64,000 bases of DNA, from the NCBI GenBank assembly GCA_038030265.1, contig CM075943.1, positions 60,859,971 through 60,923,970 on the forward strand, written 5' to 3'. The translations under genes were made by a program, and so were the position numbers. The notes under the pieces were generated by a model, which saw nothing but the letters and a program-made list of their open reading frames with translations, ran no database searches and was not told the DNA's origin. Origin of the DNA: Corythucha ciliata (Eukaryota > Arthropoda > Insecta > Hemiptera > Tingidae). Positions 12,001 through 23,803 of this stretch are shown here, piece by piece (within the stretch, counting starts at the first letter, position 1; each line of letters opens with the position of its first letter).

Positions 12001-12880
12001 TGATTCCAAAATTAATGTCGAGGAAGAAGTGGGGGTGTTGAATTCTCACATAATTCTCTAACGACGCCTAACTATAACTACTAGAGAGAGAGAAATCGCG
12101 TGATTTCAGCGTTAAGCGTCTTGAACAGCGCAAAACGCTTGTAGTGTCCTAAATTTTCTGCGTGTTTCCGATGAAAATTTACACGCCCGCTACAAACGAT
12201 CTAAAACCGTTAAAATCGCGTGGGTTCCACCTCACGTATAAAAGCTCCCATTGCTTTTTTTTTTTTTTTTTTACTTGTACAGGGTGCGAGGAACCCAGTA
12301 TAGAAGAAATAAGGGCGTATAAGATCGAACTGGTTTTCATCTCACCTTCCTTTTGTCATCAAGTAGTACGCCTCGCTGTCAACTGTTTCCTTTCTGTCCC
12401 ACTCAAATACTATTCCACTCTTTAACGAGAAGTTGAAAGAAACGTTCCGATGTCAGTCGTGTTACAAGGGTGAAAGGATGGGAGGGGAAGGAGGGGGGAG
12501 GGAGTTTAAAATAAAATGCGGGAGACCGTCTCCCTCGCTTCTCGTGCTATAGGAGAGTGTTATTTTCATGCTGCTTGAAATTGCAATATTTACGAGATTT
12601 TAATTCCTCGTCGACTTTCATCGTGAATAGGGTGCTCAATGTGGAGGTTTTATAATGTAGTTTAGCATGAAAATACGCAGTGACGGCTTTAATGTGGAGG
12701 GGTGGTGAGCGGGGTGACTGCCCCATGTTCTGAGGGGCGCGTCTAGCAAAATAAGGGGAGGGGGGAGGAAGGTAAAGGTGGACGAGAAAAAATTACCCAA
12801 GAATCACATTTGATAAATGAATATTTCAAAACTATAAAATTCTAAATAAATTAGTTAAAAAGGAGCTCCTTAAAAGGAGT
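9081..12880. other. AT-rich non-coding DNA, no gene seen
   Basis: A short family A remnant lies at about 9200-9330. The rest is low-copy-looking sequence with frequent poly-A/poly-T runs (for example 9409-9429, 11187-11202, 12255-12272). I see no coding exon with good support; a weak candidate near 12283 is discussed under findings. A G-rich stretch at about 12480-12500 and 12690-12775 includes transposon-end-like sequence. Confidence 0.5.
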
Positions 12881-12889
12881 TAAATAGGA

Positions 12890-13427
12890 GAAAAAGGATC
12901 TCAACATTGTCCGCAAATTAGCGGTTTATATATGAACTATTTCTGCCCCGCACGATCGATTTTTAAAAAAGATTTCCACTAATTAGCGCTTTTTCTCATT
13001 TTTAAGCCATAACTTGCCTTTAGAATCCACAAATTTGCGTTTTCCTAAATTGTACTCCAAAAAAGCGTTTTTCTCAAAAGCCGTGAACTGGCCGATTTCG
13101 ATCATTTGTATCCACGAATTAGCGTTTTTTTTTCATTTTATCCGCGAAATTAGCGCTTTTCGCCGCAATTTTGCGCAAATGAGCCGCGGATAAACATAAA
13201 CAGAGGTTTTTTTCTAAACTTTTACAGCAAATTAGCTTTTTTATCCCGCGAATCAGCAATGTTTCTTAAAACTTTCCTCGAGTCGGCGTTTTCCACCATT
13301 TTAGCTGATAATTAGAGATTTTTTTTTCTAGCAGGAACCACTCAGTTTGAGCTAAAAATTAGCGTTTACTCTATATTAGCCGCAAAATAGCGGTTTTTTC
13401 TAAATGTTTACAACAAATTAGCATTTT
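12890..13427 (+). repeat. Family A array, left part
   Basis: Imperfect units of about 30 bp (TTTTCTAAATTGTAC, CGCGAAATTAGCG, CTCATTTTTAAGCC) lead without a break into the tandemly duplicated segment that starts at about 13428. Confidence 0.75.
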
Positions 13428-15388
13428 TTGTTCACCATACCCTTAAGCTATGGATTAGCGATTCTTTCTCAGTTTTAGCCAAGAATTCCGCGGGTTTTTC
13501 ACCCATATTAACGCTTTTTCTCAATTTTAGCCTCAAAGTTGACCGAGGAAGCCGCGATACCAGTTTTGACGCAAATTACCAAATTTTCTCCATTTTAGCC
13601 ATGAATTAGTGATTTTCCTCCATTTCAGCCGCGAATTGGCCGCTTCGTCGTTATTTTAGCAGCCTAGAAGCGTTTCTAGCCAGTGAATTAGCGAATTTTG
13701 TCCATTTTAACCATGAATTGGCGTTTTCTGATATTTTAAGTGCAAATTGGCAATTTTTCCATTTTTTTGCAGCCTATTAGCATTTTTTTTCAATTCAGGC
13801 TGTTAGTTAACAGTCCTCTTAATTTTAGCCAGAATATTAAGCAAATTAGCGGGTTCTTTTCCATTTTAGCACCGTATTAGCAATTTTTGTTCAAATTTTT
13901 ACTATGGAATTAGCGCTTCTTCTCAGTTATAACCATGAATCAGTTTTTTTTTTTTTTAACCATGAATTTTTTCCCCGTTTTCCCCAATTTTAACCACAAA
14001 TTTGTCCTCAAAAGGTGAGACGGTGGAATTAGAAATTCTAACACAATTTATCCGCGATTTTTTTCCACAATTTTAGCCGCGAATTAGCGCTTTTTTTTTA
14101 CATTTTAGCTGCGTAGAAGCGTTTCTAATTTGTGAATTCGCGAATTTTCTTAATTTTTGCCACGAATTGGCGTTTTCTTCAATTTTTAGCCGGGAATAGC
14201 ACTTTTCCTCAATTTAAGCTGAAAACTAGGGCTTATTAGTGAATTATTCAATATTAGCATTTTTTTTCATTTCAGTACCGCATTTCCATTTTTTCTTTCA
14301 ATTTTTTCTATGGATTAGCGTCTATTGTTTACTTTTAGCCTCGAACAGAAGCGTTTTTTCAATTTTTCAAGATTTAGTGATTTTCCCCAATTTTGGCTAC
14401 GGGTTAGCGCTTTTTCTCAATTTTAGCAGCGCAGTACGGATTCGGTCGTTTGTATTGACGATTTTCCTCCATTTTAGCCACGAATTAGCGTTTTTCTCAT
14501 TTTCAGCTACAGATTAGTCTTATTTTAATTATTAGCAACGAATTAGCACTTCAGTTTGAGTTTGGAAATTCAATTTTTTTTTCTACTTTCTGCTATGGAT
14601 TAGCGCTTTTTCTCAGTTTGAGCCTCGAATCTTTCAGAAGCTACCCGGATTTGCGTTTTCTCAATATCAGCCGCGAATTTGTGATTTTATTCATTTTAAA
14701 ATTCGCGAATTTAACGTTTTTCCTCAACTTTATCCGCCAATTAGTGATTTTTCTCAATTTCAGCTGTGAAATAGAGTTTTCTGATAATTTTGCAGTGAAT
14801 TAGCATATCTATTCTCTCAGTTGTGAATTTGCCATTTTGGCCCAGTTTTAATCCGTTATAGCGTTGTTTTTGTCAATATTAGCCGCCATGTTTTTTTTTA
14901 CTTGCACAGCCTTGAATTAGTAGCAGTGTATTATCAATTGTTAGCAGCGGGCTTGGCCTCAAAAACAACACTTTGGCATTGATTTCTACATTTTATCCGC
15001 GGAATGGCCGTCCTACACTGCGAATCGACGATTTTCTCTTCATTTCTGTTTGGAAGTTGCTTCGTGCGACCACGAATCAGCGCTTTTTCGCAGTTATAGC
15101 CACGAATATTAGCGTTTTTTCCCAAGTTTTTGCCGCGTCAGCCAGTTGCAAATTGCCAGTGCGCTTGAGGACCTAAAGAAACTGATGACGCTCGGTTTTC
15201 TCTATTTTATCCATGAATTTTCGTCGTAAAGGCGGAAATTTCTGTATTTCAGTCACCAGAATAGCACAGCCAACACTCTTTGCTGATATCACTTGTAACG
15301 TTATATTCTCCAGGTTGGATATAGACTGAAATTCGTAGGAAGGATCCAAATCGCTGCCCAACCTTTTCACACGAATGAACCTGAAAAT
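13428..15388 (+). repeat. Tandem duplication, copy 1 (family A array)
   Basis: This copy of about 1.96 kb starts TTGTTCACCATACCCTTAAG and ends just before the same words at 15391. It consists of family A units. Matching landmarks such as ATTGTTTACTTTTAGCC lie 1961 bp further on in the second copy. Only scattered substitutions, homopolymer changes and one gap of about 20 nt separate the copies, so the event is far younger than the divergence among the 30-bp units. Confidence 0.92.
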
Positions 15389-17333
15389 TTTTGTTCACCA
15401 TACCCTTAAGCTATGGATTAGCGATTCTTTCTCAGTTTTAGCCAAGAATTCTGCGGGTTTTTCACCCATATTGACGCTTTTTCTCAATTTTAGCCTCAAA
15501 GTTGACCGAGGAAGCCGCGAATTACCAGTTTTGACGCAAATTACCAAATTTTCTCCATTTTAGCCATGAATTAGTGATTTTCCTCCATTTCAGCCGCGAA
15601 TTGGCCGCTTCGTCGTTATTTTAGCAGCCTAGAAGCGTTTCTAGCCAGTGAATTAGCGAATTTTGTCCATTTTAACCATGAATTGGCGTTTTCTGATATT
15701 TTAAGTGCAAATTGGCAATTTTTCCATTTTTTTGCAGCCTATTAGCATTTGTTTTCAATTCAGGCTGTTAGTTAACAGTCCTCTTAATTTTAGCCAGAAT
15801 ATTAAGCAAATTAGCGGGTTCTTTTCCATTTTAGCACCGTATTAGCAATTTTTGTTCAAATTTTTACTATGGAATTAGCGCTTCTTCTCAGTTATAACCA
15901 TGAATCAGTTTTTTTTTTTAACCATGAATTTTTCCCCCGTTTTCCCCAATTTTAACCACAAATTTGTCCTCAAAAGGTGAGATGGCGGAATTAGAAATTC
16001 TAACACAATTTATCCGCGATTTTTTTCCACAATTTAAGCCGCGAATTAGCGCTTTTTTTTACATTTTAGCTGCGTAGAAGCGTTTCTAACTTGTGAATTC
16101 GCGAATTTTCTTAATTTTTGCCACGAATTGGCGTTTTCTTCAATTTTTAGCCGGGAATAGCACTTTTCCTCAATTTAAGCTGAAAACTAGGGCTTATTAG
16201 TGAATTATTCAATATTAGCATTTTTTTTCATTTCAGTACCGCATTTCCATTTTTTCTTTCAATTTTTTCTATGGATTAGCGTCTATTGTTTACTTTTAGC
16301 CTCGAACAGAAGCGTTTTTTCAATTTTTCAAGATTTAGTGATTTTCCCCAATTTTGGCTACGGGTTAGCGCTTTTTCTCAATTTTAGCAGCGCAGTACGG
16401 ATTCGGTCGTTTGTATTGACGATTTTCCTCCATTTTAGCCACGAATTAGCGTTTTTCTCATTTTCAGCTACAGATTAGTCTTATTTTAATTATTAGCAAC
16501 GAATTAGCACTTCAGTTTGAGTTTGGAAATTCAATTTTTTTTTCTACTTTCTGCTATGGATTAGCGCTTTTTCTCAGTTTGAGCCTCGAATCTTTCAGAA
16601 GCTACCCGGATTTGCGTTTTCTCAATATCAGCCGCGAATTTGTGATTTTATTCATTTTAAAATTCGCGAATTTAACGTTTTTCCTCAACTTTATCCGCCA
16701 ATTAGTGATTTTTCTCAATTTCAGCTGTGAAATAGAGTTTTCTGATAATTTTGCAGTGAATTAGCATATCTATTCTCTCAGTTGTGAATTTGCCATTTTG
16801 GCCCAATTTTAATCCGTTATAGCGTTGTTTTTGTCAATATTAGCCGCCATGTTTTTTTTTACTTGCACAGCCTTGAATTAGTAGCAGTGTATTATCAATT
16901 GTTAGCAGCGGGCTTGGCCTCAAAAACAACACTTTGGCATTGATTTCTACATTTTATCCGCGGAATGGCCGTCCTACACTGCGAATCGACGATTTTCTCT
17001 TAATTTCTGTCTGGAAGTTGCTTCGTGCGACCACGAATCAGCGCTTTTTCGCAGTTATAGCCACGAATATTAGCGTTTTTTCCCAAGTTTTTGCCGCATC
17101 AGCCAGTTGCAACCTAAAGAAACTGGTGACGATTGGTTTTCTCTATTTTATCCATGAATTTTCTTCGTAAACGCGGAAATTTCTGTATTTCAGTCACCAG
17201 AATAGCACAGCCAACACTCTTTGCTGATATCACTTGTAACGTTATATTCTCCAGGTTGGATATAGACTGAAATTCGTAGGAAGGATCCAAATCGCTGCCC
17301 AACCTTTTCACACGAATGAACCTGAAAATCTTC
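15389..17333 (+). repeat. Tandem duplication, copy 2 (family A array)
   Basis: Direct head-to-tail copy of 13428-15388. It lacks about 20 nt present in copy 1 near 15150, where CCAGTTGCAA now joins CCTAAAGAAACTG (about 17103-17125). The copy ends at CCTGAAAATC (about 17330), and the junction between the copies reads CTGAAAATTTTTGTTCACC, consistent with recombination at short T-rich homology. Confidence 0.92.
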
Positions 17334-18280
17334 ATTTTTCCGAATTTAAGCTTTTCAGGGACCCCGCCTGGGCGCCTGACCCACTGAAAGCGCGATTTCT
17401 CTCAATTTGAGCCTTCAGAATAGCGCTTTTAGTGAGCTAAATCGAATACCGCGACCCTGCGGGTCGGATGTACTGAAAAATCGTTGAAAAAAGTCAATTT
17501 CGCTCCACCACCGCACACCAAAATTCGTTTTCACCTAATTCCATAAACATGAAACCTAAAAGTCCTAATTTTCCCATTTTTTAAAGATTTTCGAGAGCCC
17601 CGTCTGGTAGAGATGGAGGGGGAGAGGGTCCAGGGCGGTCCGCCCCCGTTGCCCCTTATCACGGTGCCCTACTGATTCACAATACAGAAATGAGAAAAAC
17701 AGACAGAAATAACTAATTTTTTAAATTCAAAAGCCCGTAAAAAGCCAAAAAAATCTTAATTTCGTGCTAACGATTTTTTTTCACTTTTATTAGCCAAGAA
17801 TTGAGCATTTTTCATCAATTTTATTCATAAATTGGCAATTTTGCAATTATCTGCGAATTAGAGTATTTTCTCAATTAGCGCTTTTCATATTATTTTAGTC
17901 GACAATACGGGGTTTTCTTGATTTTAGGCCCGAATTAGCAATTTCTTTCACTTTAGACATAAATTATCATTTTATCTCAGTCACTGGAAACCGTGAATTT
18001 TCTCAACATTGGCTGTGAATGAGCGCTATTTCTTCATTTTAGCCGTGAATTCGCAATTTGTCTCGTTTTTAGCCGTGAAGTTGCCCTTGGAAACAGTGAA
18101 TTTCCCGAATTTTCCATTTTAGCTGTACGATTGAGAGCTATTTCATAATGAGTGCTCAATTTTAGATCCGAATCGGCGTTTTTTCCTCAATTTTTATAGC
18201 CGCGGAAGGGCCCGTCATATTAACCTAGAATCATGATTCATCACTATTTTGGCCGCGAATCAGGTATTAGCCTACCTCGC
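17334..18280 (+). repeat. Transposon-end-like GC patch and more family A repeat
   Basis: Between 17340 and 17690 there are GC-rich words (CCCCGCCTGGGCGCC; GGGCGGTCCGCCCC near 17634) resembling ends of animal MITEs. From about 17760 to 18270 family A units resume (TTTTAGCCGTGAATTCGC, CTCAATTTTAG). No gene. Confidence 0.6.
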
Positions 18281-18413
18281 TCATTTCATCTTTGCGCTAC
18301 TGGCTCCCAATCAAAAACTAAAACCGTAAAAAAAAAGTGGGCTCATTCAAATAATAATAAAAGAATTATTCAATGTTCGATCAACGTTGGTCGCCTATCA
18401 ATAGAATAATTTA

Positions 18414-18860
18414 TTTCAAAACGAGTGAGGAAAGTGTCACTTTTACGCGCGAGTTGTGTTTGGTGATCGACGGGGAAGCCGAGTTGGCTTACTAACAACG
18501 AGCGCGTAAAGACACTCCTCACGAGTTGCGAACGCTATTTTTCGCTTGACCGACCAAGTGAAGGCACTTCACCGCGACTCACTTCTAACAGTGACGGAAA
18601 GTACTTTACATCACTCTTAGCAGTGACATAAAGTAATTTCGTTCACTCCGTGGTGTAAAGTAAGCGAATAACACGCTTGAGATTGAAGTGTTTCTTTCGT
18701 GGTGAGATTGCCATGGTCGTGAGTCGCGGTGAAGTGCCTCACGCTTCGAAAAAAAATAGCGTTCGCAACTCGCGAGGAGTAATTATAGTGAACTCGGCTT
18801 CATTTCGATCGCCAAACACAACTCGCGCGTAAAGTAACGCTTTCCTCACTCGTTGTGAAA
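18414..18860. mobile_element. 447-bp inverted-repeat (fold-back) element
   Basis: The left end TTTCAAAACGAGTGAGGAAA matches the reverse complement of the right end (TTTCCTCACTCGTTGTGAAA, 18841-18860). Pairing continues inward: GCGCGAGTTGTGTTTGG against CCAAACACAACTCGCGC, and GCACTTCACCGCGACTCAC against GTGAGTCGCGGTGAAGTGC. Almost the whole element can fold on itself, with a short unpaired centre containing GTAAAGT-type words. No coding sequence, and no clear target-site duplication. The ends match the 60-bp palindrome at 6340-6399, placing both in one family. Confidence 0.85.
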
Positions 18861-18899
18861 TCTTCCCGTATTAGCAACAACAAAAAATCTGAAGAATAC

Positions 18900-19876
18900 G
18901 TGCCCCCCCCCCTCCTCCTTGACGCGGGGCCCCGGGCTCAGGCCCGTCGGATCCCCGCCTAATGACGGCACTGAATACAGCCTAGAAACGGACTGCGTCT
19001 GCGTCTTTTGAGTGGCTAGAATCCAGAAACCGCCCCTTCCCTTTGTGTGAAAGGCCAAACAGAACTCTTCAAAATAATTGTTTCTGTTTCTTTCATAAAA
19101 AATACTTTTTAAAAAAGACTGAACCCCTTTGGCAAGAAAGAGGGGATGATGAGTAGCAAGGAGCAGATTGCCTTGGATTAACAAACAAAAACTATGGAGG
19201 TAAGCTTTTTGTTATTCATTTCCTCAATCGCCGCATCCTTTTTTTTTTTTTTTTTTTTTTCTTTTCCTTCACTCTTCACCAATTTTTTTTTCTATCGCAT
19301 TACCATATAATTCTGGGGTTGTGATATCAACTTGAGGATCGATGGGAAGCGGCTCGGAAAGCTCCGTGAAACCAACAAAAAACTTTCTTCTTATACTTGC
19401 TTTTATTTTCAACGGATCGTCGATTTTCCGGCTATGGCGAGGAGTTTCTATGAGAAAAACTAGTAAAAACTTTGCCAAAATAACGTGCGGAGTGAATGTA
19501 ATTTCGTTATCTTTGAACCCACGGGGTTGTTGAGTGGTTTATAGGAAGGCAATGGAATTATGCATTTTCAGCTCCCATGAAGTCATCTGTAATTAGCGTC
19601 GATTCCAGTGGGTGTTCTTATAACATGCCCATGTGAGAGTTGCGTCATTGATTTTTTTAAAAAAATTGACCCATCTTGCTAGCTTGAAACAATGATACAG
19701 TATGTTTGTTGCCCGTGTTCTGTTGTCTGCATGTTGCAAGTGCCGATTACAGCATGTTTGTTTAATTTCTTTCATTTATGATTCGTCCTTTTTTCTCCAT
19801 TGAGGACGAAAATAAATCTCGTCTGACAAACACCGTTTCGGTATTTTTTTTTTTCTTCTTTTTTTTTTTTATTCAG
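18900..19876. other. Intronic or flanking DNA upstream of zinc-finger exon A
   Basis: A poly-C run (18904-18912) followed by CGGGGCCCCGGGCTCAGG and ending ATGACGGCACTG (about 18962-18973) looks like a transposon right end. The remainder is AT-rich with a long T run (19239-19260) and the polypyrimidine tract (about 19845-19870) that serves exon A. No exon identified. Confidence 0.5.
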
Positions 19877-20105
19877 ATCTTCATGCGGAAATCTGCGATG
19901 CAGATGCACGCGAGAGAATTGCAAAGGCCTCCAGAAGTAAACAAACCTCATCAGTGCCAGCAGTGCCTCAAGTCTTTCTCTTCGAACCATCAGCTGGTTC
20001 AACACATCCGAGTGCACACGGGCGAAAAGCCGTATAAGTGCTCTTACTGTGAAAGGAGGTTTAAACAGCTTTCTCACGTTCAACAACACACAAGACTGCA
20101 TACAG
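19877..20105 (+). CDS. C2H2 zinc-finger protein, internal exon A (fingers 1-2)
   Basis: This internal exon of 229 nt encodes two Kruppel-type C2H2 fingers of a probable nuclear DNA-binding transcription factor. After a 20-odd residue basic lead (RKSAMQMHARELQRPP), finger 1 has CQQC and HIRVH, followed by the canonical TGEKPYKC linker, and finger 2 has CSYC, the helix QLSHVQQH and TRLH. The acceptor is AG at 19875-19876 behind a long pyrimidine tract; the donor is CAG|GTAATG at 20106. The exon ends in phase 1 inside the next TGE linker, which exon B completes. Wording of the fingers is typical of conserved arthropod developmental factors; it resembles the rotund/squeeze/LIN-29/ZNF362-384 style of finger, but I cannot fix the orthologue. 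A downstream poly-A run in the intron extends the frame artificially. Upstream exons and start codon are not identified. Confidence 0.9.
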
Positions 20106-21391
20106 GTAATGCGATCAAGAAAAAAAAAAACAAAAAAAAAAACAAGTTTTTCTTTTATTACAAATTTCGTGACACATTGCTCGCACTCAATCACTTTCTC
20201 CATTGTTATAAGATCGCGCGAATAGGTCAAATCTTTCTTCTCTAGAACACGCTACTGTGACATCTCTATAAATGCTAATTCTCCCTCCGCCTACTCCTCC
20301 TCCTTTCTCCCCTCTGCTACCTTCGTGGGCTATCTGTTCCATCATTTCGCAGAGAAGCGCCTTAAAGCCTCGTAGCCTCCCCCCCCCACCCTTTCAAGCC
20401 TTATTACAGTAGTGTATAGGAAAGCTAATTGCTTCTGAATGATCAAACTTAATAATCCTTCACGAAATTATACAAATGTAATCTGAGCATACCCGGCGCG
20501 GAGGTGCGCACTCATTATTATACCTGAATGTGTTGAAGCGCATCTGGAGCCGCACTCTGATGACGTTAAGGGACTCGAAAGGGTTAAGTAATAAGCTGGT
20601 GCTCGGTGAAATGACAGTTGTTGCGGGGGGGGGGGGTAAAAGATGGTAATGGTAATGAGTCCATCGGAGAGGGATTGAATCGAGTCGAGATCCTCTATAA
20701 TGAAATAAGTTTGACATTCATTTCAACAAGAAAGTCATCGAAATAACAAAAAAAAATGAAGAAATAGTTGCGAAAAAACGCAAACACTGCAATTGTGATT
20801 TTGCAATATTTATAGATACTGAAAAACGAGATAGGCAAAGCGATACAAGAAGCGTAATTCCTTTTTTGTGCGTGTTTCACCGAATGAGAGTCATAGAAGA
20901 GGCTTCCAACGAAAATTATTCATTATTAGTTAATTTTTTCCCCCTTCTTTATAACGAGTGACACACATTTTGATAGGGAATTGCATTTCTATTATTCCGT
21001 TTCCTCTTCCCGATTATTAATTTTATTGCCTTGCGATAGCCGAAATAACCCCATCGATTTTACGTAATTTCTCTTCTCTTCTCCCTTGTTCTTTCCGCAA
21101 AATTCCTTTGGAAACCAAGCCCCTGGTATAAGCCCATTGAGAACCAGTGGTATAGGTAAAAATTTGTCCTTGAAATCTCGTGGAGGTGATGGGAGGGGGT
21201 AATTTCACATTTTAGCAATCATTTCACCCAGCCTGCACATTCTTGAATCTATCGGACATCTTTCTGGCCCCATCATAGCCTTGCCCGAGAGCAAAATTAC
21301 TATTAATCCCTAATTCATCCAGACATTCCAGAATTTTCTTTTCGATAAATCGTTCCGTTTTGGAATGCTAGTCTGCTAGTCTCATGAAGTT
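20106..21391 (+). other. Start of the 35.4-kb zinc-finger intron, no gene seen
   Basis: The intron opens with GTAATG and an A-rich stretch. The sequence to the LINE target site at 21392 is AT-rich, apparently low-copy, with poly-C (20379-20386) and poly-G (20626-20635) runs. No coding exon was recognised. Confidence 0.6.
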
Positions 21392-21404
21392 CTCCCGGAT
21401 GCAA
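21392..21404. repeat. LINE target-site duplication, 3' side copy
   Basis: CTCCCGGATGCAA here is repeated exactly at 25263-25275. The two copies bracket the minus-strand LINE, and this one directly abuts its poly-A tail (T run from 21405). A 13-bp direct repeat in this position is the expected product of target-primed reverse transcription. Confidence 0.9.
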
Positions 21405-21439
21405 TTTTTTTTTTTTTTTTTAACTACGCCGTGTCGGTG

Positions 21440-22630
21440 GGGCAACTTCGGCCATCCGACTTCTTGCAGCCCAGTAAAGTTTTGCAGTCCGGTGGAAGCG
21501 GTCGTCATCTTCGGTCAGTATGGATCTCACATCCCATCCTGTAGAGCTCTGCAGGTCTCGAGGTGTTCACCGTCCATTTCACCGGTCCCGCACAATTCAC
21601 AATCTGGTGATGATTTCACGCCTATCCTGTGCAGATGTTTCTGGAGAAAATCATGGCCGGTCAATGTGCGAAAGCAGGCAACTCCAACTTTCCTGGGAAG
21701 ATCCGCTGGTATTTGACCGCCACTTCTTGCTAGGGATTCCCATTTCTTCCCTCCAGCGCGCTCAGCATGCTCAGTAGCCAGGGTCCCCAGAATCTTTCTT
21801 TGAGCATCTCTTCTTGCGGCATACTGCGTTACTGGGATGGTTGGTTGGGTCATCTCCGAGCCTTCCTTTGACAACCGATAGGCCATCTCGTTTCCAAACA
21901 GGCCACAATGAGAGGGCACCCATTGGATTGTCAAACGGCTACCTTTTTTAAGCAGTACATCCGCCAATCTCCTAAACTTCCGGACAGTCGAGGAGTCACC
22001 GGATTGTCCAGATCCTGTAACGGCTGTGATGGCTGCTTGGGAATCGACCAGGATTACTATATCAGGGTTTGCTCCAGTTTCAGACACTCCTCCAGCGCCA
22101 ACTGGATTGCCTTGACCTCCCCGTCGAAATTTGTGGCAACAATTCCAACTGGTGCTTTGATCTGGAAGGCGGAGGAAAACACGCCTGCACCAGCGTTCCT
22201 CGTGGCATCTTTAGCGGAACCATCTGTATATACTCGCAGCCATAGGGGGTTAGGGTTGAGGGACTCCAGAGCCGTCATTCTCAGCTCAGAGATGGATGAC
22301 TGTCCCTTTTTCACATCCCTGGTCAGGTCAAGTCTGCCCTCTGCCCTGCGCCACGAAGTCAGCTCACCCTCAATATGGAATGTCTCCCGAGGACCGGGGG
22401 TGATGTCATGTCTTCGCTCTATGGTTTCCACAACTGAGGAGAAGTTTTGCTGTGTACAGAGTCTCTGGGACACCACTTCCTCCCTCTGCCAGTATGGATC
22501 TTCAAGTCTGTGGAGCCTCTCCTTCATGGCTACTGCTGCGATTTCTCTTCGGACGCTAAGGGGCTCAATTCCGGTCTGCAGTTCCATCGCTGCAATGAGG
22601 GTGGACTGGGATGCTCCTGGCAACATTTTG
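21440..22630 (-). pseudogene. LINE RNase H domain and C-terminal Cys motif
   Basis: Two overlapping frame segments (to 22057 and to 21527) form the element's RNase H. The first holds YTDGSAKD with the first catalytic Asp and the EVKAIQLALEE helix with the catalytic Glu; the second holds LVDSQAAI with the next Asp and WVPSHCGLFGNEMAYRLS, the His/Asn-Glu end motif. It ends in CELCG and EHLETC, a zinc-knuckle-like tail common in I-group elements. A frameshift lies at about 22060-22090. The domain would degrade RNA in the cDNA hybrid during retrotransposition; here it is inactive because of the frame breaks. Confidence 0.88.
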
Positions 22631-23803
22631 CGTTTTGTCCAGCTTTTCTAGGGTTGTTGCTGAGGCTGTTATCATCACCTCCCCCCCGTACTCCATCACT
22701 GGACGAACATACGTTTTGTACGTGAGAGCTAGCAGATCCTGATGAGCGCCCCACTTTGTTCCCGTGAGACGCTTCAGTAGCTGAGAACGTTTCGCTCCCT
22801 TGGCCTGAAGCCGCTCCACATTCCTTATCCAGTTCAACTTGTTGTCGAACGTGACTCCCAGATAGGTGGCTTCATTTGTCTTGTCAATGGGTTCTTGGCC
22901 GCACCTCAGGGAGACGGGAGGGGGCTTGGTAGAGAGCGTGAACAGCTGGAAATTAGTTTTACTGGGGTTTACTCGAAGTTCATTACTGTTGGCCCAGGCC
23001 CGGAGGGCTTTCATTGCCTTGTTAAGGCACTCTTCTAGTGCCGGGATAGAACTGCTTGTCGCCCAGACCACAAGGTCGTCGGCGTACAGAAGACAGTTGA
23101 GGCCCGGTATTTTTTGAAGTTTGAGCACCACGTCGTTGAAAAGAGTCGGACTGAGGACGGATCTCAGCGGTAGACCTTGCTTCGTTTGTTTGAACGGAGA
23201 TGTGGCATCACGGTACCTTACCCGAAGGTAACGTTGGGCGAGGAAGGACCTTATGAAGCCGTACATTCTACCACGTATCCCCTTGTCAATAAGCTTTTCC
23301 AGCAGCCTCCTCCTCCACACAACATCAAAAGCAGTGTTGAAGTCGACGAAAACAGCCAGCGTGCTCTGCTTTCGCTGGAAACCATTCTTAACCTCTTCCG
23401 CCAAGCGAATAACATGTTCCATGGTGCTTCTATTTGCCCTAAATCCAGCTTGAGCGTTAGACAGGGTCTTGTGCTTATTCAAGAAGATCTGCAGACGATG
23501 CAGGGCCATCCTTTCAGCTAGCTTGCACAACACACTTGAAAGGGCAATAGGCCGATAACTTTCGGGTCGGTCTGGGCTCTTATCTTTTTTCAGGATAGGG
23601 ATAACCTCTGATTTTCTCCACATGCTGGGCAGTCCTTTTCTCCAAACCAAATTGATCAGGCAAAGCAGGGTTTCTTTAGCTTTGTCACCGAGTTGTGCAA
23701 GGAACTCCGGGAGCAGAATATCTGGGCCCGGGCTTTTCTTCTTTTTGCTATTACCCAAAGCAACCATCAGCTCATCCGTGGAGAACTCCTGGTTAAGTAG
23801 CAC
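22565..23803 (-). pseudogene. LINE reverse transcriptase domain
   Basis: This 412-codon frame is the best-preserved part of the element. Visible RT blocks are KKKSPGPDILLPEFL, YRPIALSSVLCKLAERM, NAQAGFRANRSTMEHV, the metal-binding block FVDFNTAFDVVW, GLPLRSVLSPTLF, and the catalytic LLYADDLVVWA, followed by the thumb region with NWIRNVERLQAKG. Both catalytic aspartates of YADD are present. The frame changes before the endonuclease linker (about 23800) and before the RNase H (about 22600). Confidence 0.93.

Noticed and set aside
12678..18973. A single 6.3-kb transposon from CAGTGACGG (12678) to ATGACGGCACTG (18973)
   Set aside because: The two ends match only loosely after the first bases, flanking sequence gives no target-site duplication, and other element ends lie in between.
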